A DNA stretch of 64,000 bases from Sinorhizobium meliloti (GTDB lineage: Bacteria; Pseudomonadota; Alphaproteobacteria; Rhizobiales; Rhizobiaceae), in contig NZ_CP141212.1 in NCBI RefSeq assembly GCF_035610345.1, forward strand, positions 3,109,501 to 3,173,500, in the 5' to 3' direction. Within the stretch, counting starts at the first letter, position 1; each line of letters begins with the position of its first letter. Under the pieces are notes generated by a model. It searched no databases, had not been told where the DNA came from, and saw nothing but the letters and a program-made list of their open reading frames with translations. The position numbers and the translations under genes were made by a program. Positions 59,846 through 64,000 of this stretch are shown one piece after another.

Positions 59846-61498
59846 ATGATCCGGATACTGTTCTTCGTCCTCCTCGTCCTTTGCCTGGCTCTCGGCTTTG
59901 CCTGGCTCGCGGATCGTCCGGGGGAATTGTCGCTGATCTGGCAGGGCCAGCTCATCGAGATGAGCCTGATGCGCGCCGCCTCGATCCTGATCTCGCTCTT
60001 CGCTGCCGTTCTGATCGTCGTCTGGCTGCTTCGCACGATCTGGCTGTCGCCGCACACCGTCACGCGTTACTTTCGCGCCCGCAAGCGCGACCGCGGCTAT
60101 CAGGCATTGTCGACCGGCCTGATCGCGGCCGGCGCCGGCGACGCCAATCTCGCCCGCAAGATGGCCGCACGCACGCGGAACCTCATCAGCTCGGATCAGG
60201 AGCCGCTCATCCATCTGCTCGAAGCGCAGACCGCGCTGATCGAAGGCAAATACGACGACGCACGCAAGAAATTCGAGGCGATGGCGGACGACCCGGAGAC
60301 GCGCGAACTCGGCCTGCGCGGGCTCTATCTGGAAGCCAAGCGCCTCGGCGCCAACGAGGCCGCGCGCCAATACGCCGAGCGTGCCTCCGAGAAGGCGCCG
60401 CACTTGCCGTGGGCGACCCTGGCAACGCTCGACCATCGCAGCCAGGCGCGCCAGTGGGACGAGGCGATCCGTCTGCTCGACCAGAGCCGCGCCGCCCATG
60501 TGCTCGAAAGGAAAGAAGCGGACCGGAAAAAGGCCGTTCTTCTGACGGCGCGGGCAATGGAAAGATTGGATGCCGACCCGAAATCCGCGCGGGACGACGC
60601 GCAGGCGGCGCTGAAGCTCGACGACCGCCTCGTGCCGGCGGCCCTCGTTGCCGCCAAGGCGCTCTTTCGCGAGGACAATCTGCGCAAGGGTGCCTCGATC
60701 CTCGAGAGGATGTGGAAATCGGATCCGCATCCGGACATTGCGCGCCTCTATGTGCGGGCGCGCGGCGGCGATTCCACCCTCGACCGTCTGAAGCGGGCGA
60801 AGAAGCTCGAATCGCTCCGCAGCAACAATGCCGTCGCACTGGCGACCGTCGCCGAGGCGGCGCTCGATGCGCGCGAGCTCGCTCTTGCCCGGTCAAAGGC
60901 AGAGGCCGCCGCCCGGCTCGAGCCGAGGGAGAGCATTTTTCTGCTGCTCGCGGATATCGAGGAGGCCGACACCGGCGACGAGGGCCGTATCCGGCACTGG
61001 ATGGCGCAGGCACTGAAGAGCCCGCGTGATCCGGCCTGGACCGCCGACGGCGTCACCTCGCCCGTCTGGCTGCCGGTCTCGCCGGTCAGCGGCAGACTCG
61101 ACGCTTTCGAGTGGAAGGCTCCGCCGTCGCAGATCGCGGCGGCAACGGAGGACGGGCATCTGAACCCCGACCAGGCAATTCGCAGCCTCCCGCCAGTCGC
61201 GACGGTGCTCCGCCCCGCCGAGGAACCGGCTTCTGAACGGACGGTCGAGGCTGCCCCGCCAGCGGAGCGCGAGCAAACTGACAGAGAACGGGCCGAGGGA
61301 GAGCGGGACGAGAAAGAACGGGCCGAGCCGGAGAAGGCGATCACCGTTCCCGACCGGAAGGAACCGGCCGCATCGCCCGCAAAGGACAAGGATGCGGAGG
61401 AGGCGCCGGATCCCTTTTTCGGCCGCCCCCCGGACGATCCGGGCGTGCGCGAACCGGCGGCGGCGGAACGGACCACCGCCAACTTCCGTCTTTTCTGA
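59846..61498 (+). CDS. hemY: HemY-like TPR membrane protein
   Basis: A 550-residue protein with two N-terminal transmembrane helices (about 4-22, 41-63), a HemY_N domain (RLDRPGELSLIWQGQLIEMS-type linker), TPR-like helical repeats in the body (about 100-340), and an acidic, disordered C terminus of ~150 residues. HemY proteins are co-encoded with heme genes but have no proven catalytic step; they may scaffold membrane heme enzymes. The gene follows mic60 by 18 bases. Confidence 0.87.
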   Translation: MIRILFFVLLVLCLALGFAWLADRPGELSLIWQGQLIEMSLMRAASILISLFAAVLIVVWLLRTIWLSPHTVTRYFRARKRDRGYQALSTGLIAAGAGDANLARKMAARTRNLISSDQEPLIHLLEAQTALIEGKYDDARKKFEAMADDPETRELGLRGLYLEAKRLGANEAARQYAERASEKAPHLPWATLATLDHRSQARQWDEAIRLLDQSRAAHVLERKEADRKKAVLLTARAMERLDADPKSARDDAQAALKLDDRLVPAALVAAKALFREDNLRKGASILERMWKSDPHPDIARLYVRARGGDSTLDRLKRAKKLESLRSNNAVALATVAEAALDARELALARSKAEAAARLEPRESIFLLLADIEEADTGDEGRIRHWMAQALKSPRDPAWTADGVTSPVWLPVSPVSGRLDAFEWKAPPSQIAAATEDGHLNPDQAIRSLPPVATVLRPAEEPASERTVEAAPPAEREQTDRERAEGERDEKERAEPEKAITVPDRKEPAASPAKDKDAEEAPDPFFGRPPDDPGVREPAAAERTTANFRLF

Positions 61499-61533
61499 AC
61501 CCCGACATATCCACAGGCTGCAGGCGATAGTGC

Positions 61534-62013
61534 ATGTTTGAACGTTTTCGCGCATTTCTGGAAGGAATGACGGGCTCGGCGCGGATTGAAGTGGGAGACC
61601 CCCGCGTGGCGGTGATCGGCCTCTGCTTCCAGGTCATGGAAGCGGACGGCGCGGTCCGCAGCTCCGAGCGCCGCAAGATGCGCAAGCTCATCAAGGAGCA
61701 TTACAAGCTTGACGATGCCGCTCTCAACGCCCTGGTCGCGGCCGGCGAGAGCGCCGAGAGCGAAGCGATCGATTTCTACCAGTTCACGTCAGATATAAAG
61801 CGGCACCTGCCCGAGGAGCAACGCATCGAGCTCGTCGGCATGCTGTGGGAAATCGTTTACGCGGACGGCGCGCGCAGCGAGATGGAAGATCACGTGATCT
61901 GGCGGATTGCCGACCTCCTCGGCGTTTCCGGGCGTGACCGGGTCTTGAAACGCCAGGAAGCAGCCGCCAAGATCGACATGGTGGAGGAAAACGAGGCGCA
62001 ACAGGAAAGCTGA
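61534..62013 (+). CDS. TerB-domain protein
   Basis: A 159-residue helical protein with a TerB domain (about residues 25-140), recognised by VAVIGLCFQVMEADGAVRSSERRKM and the matching YADGARSEMEDHVIWRIADLLG repeat, whose acidic positions are thought to bind a metal. TerB-like proteins occur at membranes and in stress loci; tellurite resistance itself is not implied. It follows hemY by 35 bases and precedes the amidotransferase gene by 2 bases. Confidence 0.88.
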   Translation: MFERFRAFLEGMTGSARIEVGDPRVAVIGLCFQVMEADGAVRSSERRKMRKLIKEHYKLDDAALNALVAAGESAESEAIDFYQFTSDIKRHLPEEQRIELVGMLWEIVYADGARSEMEDHVIWRIADLLGVSGRDRVLKRQEAAAKIDMVEENEAQQES

Positions 62014-62015
62014 CG

Positions 62016-62789
62016 ATGCCGCCAGAGGTCCCAGACACCCAAAGAGACGCCAAGAGACCCATCCTCATCGTGCTTCACCAGGAGCGCTCGAGCGCCGGCC
62101 GTGTCGGCCACATTCTCGAGCGGAAGGGCTTTACGCTCGACATCCGCCGCCCCGCGCTCGGCGACGAGCTGCCGCCCACGCTGGAAGCGCATTCGGGGAC
62201 GATCATCTTCGGCGGACCGATGAGCGCTAATGACGAAGAGGAGTTCGTACGGCGCGAAATCGACTGGCTGTCCGTGCCGCTTCTGGAAAACAAGCCCTAT
62301 CTCGGAATCTGCCTCGGGGCGCAGATGCTGGCCCGAAATCTCGGCGGCAAGGTCGCAGCCCATCACGAAGGCATCACCGAGATCGGCTGGTATCCCCTCA
62401 GAGCCACGCAGGCCGGCAAGGCCCTGATGGACTGGCCGGCGATGGTCTATCACTTCCACCGCGAAGGCTTCGACCTGCCGAAGGGCGCCGAATTGCTGGC
62501 AACCGGCGATACCTACCCCAACCAGGCCTTCCGCTACGGCGAAAATGCCTGGGGCATCCAGTTCCACGGCGAGCTGACGCGGGCGATGATGCATCGCTGG
62601 GTGGTGCACGGCGCCCATCGCTTCGAGCTCCCCGGTGCCCAGCTGGGCAAAGCGCATCTGGAGGGCCGCATGCTGCACGACCATCCCTTGCGGACATGGA
62701 TGGAGAATTTTCTGGAGCTGATTTTTATGGAGGGCGGGGCTGTGAGAGGGCGCGATCGCGGCGTGCAGCAGCAATTGCCCGCTTCCTGA
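62016..62789 (+). CDS. Class I glutamine amidotransferase
   Basis: A 257-residue stand-alone glutaminase-type domain. The catalytic triad is visible: Cys99 in GICLGAQ, and His184/Glu186 in QFHGEL. Related to GuaA-like amidotransferases (COG0518), which often act on small molecules such as gamma-glutamyl compounds. Partner and substrate are unknown. The start overlaps nothing (TGACGATG junction with the terB gene), consistent with an operon. Confidence 0.85.
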   Translation: MPPEVPDTQRDAKRPILIVLHQERSSAGRVGHILERKGFTLDIRRPALGDELPPTLEAHSGTIIFGGPMSANDEEEFVRREIDWLSVPLLENKPYLGICLGAQMLARNLGGKVAAHHEGITEIGWYPLRATQAGKALMDWPAMVYHFHREGFDLPKGAELLATGDTYPNQAFRYGENAWGIQFHGELTRAMMHRWVVHGAHRFELPGAQLGKAHLEGRMLHDHPLRTWMENFLELIFMEGGAVRGRDRGVQQQLPAS

Positions 62790-62799
62790 CCCCTCCCAA

Positions 62800-64000
62800 T
62801 CACCCCCTCCGCTGCGCCTCCGGCACATCCAGCGTGTCGATCCGGCGCAATTGCGGAAAGCCGAGTGCCCACAGCAGCGACACGAAAAGCGTGCCTGCAC
62901 CGCCGAAGACCACCGCGAAGACCGCGCCGAAACCGGACGCCATCATGCCGGCGCGGAACTCGCCGAGTTCGTTGGAAGCACCGACGAACACCATGTTGAC
63001 GGCGTTCACGCGGCCGCGCAGCTCATCCGGGGTCCAGAGCGTGATCAGGATCTCGCGCACATAGACCGAGATCATGTCGGAAGCGCCCATGACGACGAGC
63101 GCGGCGATCGATATCCAGGGCGTCGCAGAAAGCCCGAAAACCACCGTTGCGAGGCCGAAGAGGGCGACGCCGACGAACATATAGAGACCGGCCCGATTGC
63201 GGATCGGGTGGGCGGCCAGCCACACCGCCATGCCGACCGCACCGACACCGGGTGCGGCCCGCAGGAGGCCGAGGCCCCACGGCCCGAGCGTCAGGATGTC
63301 CCGCGCGAAGACCGGCATGAGCGCGACGGCGCCGCCGAGCAGCACGGCGAAGAGATCGAGCGAGATCGCCCCCAGCACGATCTTCTCGGCCTTGATGTAG
63401 CGGAAACCCGCGGTGATCGTCTGCCAGCTTGCGGCCGACGGCGGCGAGCGCCTCGCGGGCTTCGGCACGGCGAAGACCATCAGGGCGCCCGCAGCGAAGA
63501 AGCCGAGGCTGACCGCATAGGGCACGGTCGGGCCGAATCCATAGAGGAGCCCACCAGCCACCGGGCCGACGATCATCGCCGTCTGCCAGGAGGTCGAGTT
63601 CCAGGCGATTGCATTGGGCAGGTCTTCCGCAGGCACCAGATTGGGCGCCAGCGATTGGGAAGCGGGCCCCAGAAAAGCCCGCTCTATGCCGAACACGACA
63701 AGGATCGCGTAAACCGGCCAGGGTGAAAACAGCCCCGTCACCGTCAAAAGCAGAAGTGCTGCGCCGCAGAGCGTGCTGACCAGCATGCAGATGCCCATGA
63801 TCGCCCGACGATTGTAGCGATCCGCCACGCTGCCCGTCACGAGAATGAGGACGAGGGAGGGCAGGAACTGGAAAAGGCCGATGAGACCAAGCGAGAAAGG
63901 ATCCCGCGTCAGATCGTAGATCTGCCAGCCGACGGCCACGGACATGATCTGGACGGCGAAATAGGCGAGCAGGCGGGAGAAGAAATAACGCCGGTAGCCG
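62800..64000 (-). CDS. MFS transporter (EntS-like), 5' end beyond the window
   Basis: At least 400 residues of a major facilitator; the frame is open to the end of the window, so the N terminus is missing. The ATG at 63945 is internal: upstream codons read RYFFSRLLAYFAVQI, the first part of transmembrane helix 1. Visible features: the helix 2-3 loop GSVADRYNRRAIM and LGPASQSLAPNLVP in helix 4-5, as in EntS/enterobactin-exporter-like MFS. Substrate not determined. It converges with the amidotransferase gene (10 bases). Confidence 0.85.
   Translation of the reverse strand, partial: GYRRYFFSRLLAYFAVQIMSVAVGWQIYDLTRDPFSLGLIGLFQFLPSLVLILVTGSVADRYNRRAIMGICMLVSTLCGAALLLLTVTGLFSPWPVYAILVVFGIERAFLGPASQSLAPNLVPAEDLPNAIAWNSTSWQTAMIVGPVAGGLLYGFGPTVPYAVSLGFFAAGALMVFAVPKPARRSPPSAASWQTITAGFRYIKAEKIVLGAISLDLFAVLLGGAVALMPVFARDILTLGPWGLGLLRAAPGVGAVGMAVWLAAHPIRNRAGLYMFVGVALFGLATVVFGLSATPWISIAALVVMGASDMISVYVREILITLWTPDELRGRVNAVNMVFVGASNELGEFRAGMMASGFGAVFAVVFGGAGTLFVSLLWALGFPQLRRIDTLDVPEAQRRG

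Noticed and set aside
58415..60730. 771-codon minus-strand frame opposite mic60 and hemY
   Set aside because: Antisense shadow across two intact genes.

Overview
This is a 64 kb piece of an alphaproteobacterial chromosome. Gene content and order (Mur divergent from sitABCD; atpHAGDC beside priA; mdh-sucCDAB with a distal lpdA; sdhCDAB; hemCD followed by a Mic60/HemY pair), high GC, and a RIME-like palindromic repeat point to Sinorhizobium/Ensifer or a very close rhizobial relative. The species cannot be fixed from the sequence alone. Most of the window is conserved core genome. The accessory parts are short.

Layout. 0-8.1 kb: tail of a nucleobase permease, a DMT exporter, the manganese regulator Mur divergent from the Mn/Fe ABC importer sitABCD, a DUF6030-like membrane-anchored protein, and an Lrp-type regulator divergent from a saccharopine-dehydrogenase-family enzyme. 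8.1-8.5 kb: terminators flanking a RIME-type repeat. 8.5-16.5 kb (minus): F1 ATP synthase genes atpHAGDC, a small membrane protein, and priA. 16.7-21.3 kb: transaldolase, then the most unusual locus. It pairs a LuxR-type HTH/alpha-beta-hydrolase fusion regulator with a divergent, translationally coupled pair: a lipoprotein with a TbpB-like handle and a Slam-like outer-membrane translocator (type XI secretion). A 32-bp dyad sits on the lipoprotein promoter. 21.3-25.7 kb: an AAA ATPase plus acyltransferase pair, xerC, and a TraB/GumN protein.

25.7-37 kb (minus): the TCA block mdh-sucC-sucD-sucA-sucB, then LysE exporter, a periplasmic protein and an SDR, all translationally coupled, then lpdA (E3). 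37.2-39.1 kb: zapE, a relic of a HigA antitoxin, and an Omp19/Inh-type lipoprotein. 39.3-46.8 kb: a divergent sugar-type locus with an ABC importer on one side and a ROK regulator, a Gfo/Idh/MocA dehydrogenase and a ThuA-domain protein on the other. 47.0-47.7 kb: a small putative type II toxin-antitoxin pair. 47.8-52.0 kb (minus): exported MsrA and sdhCDAB.

52.3-56.5 kb: a secreted repeat protein, then (minus) tsaD, gpsA, a YciI protein, an EVE-domain protein and a methyltransferase in one tight run. 56.7-62.8 kb (plus): hemC, hemD, bacterial Mic60 (mitofilin), HemY-like TPR membrane protein, a TerB-domain protein and a class I glutamine amidotransferase. The window ends inside an MFS transporter.

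Together the genes cover respiration and energy (ATP synthase, 2-oxoglutarate dehydrogenase, succinyl-CoA synthetase, succinate and malate dehydrogenases), heme and inner-membrane architecture, metal uptake, and one sugar-uptake locus. No rRNA, tRNA, CRISPR array, IS element or prophage was seen.
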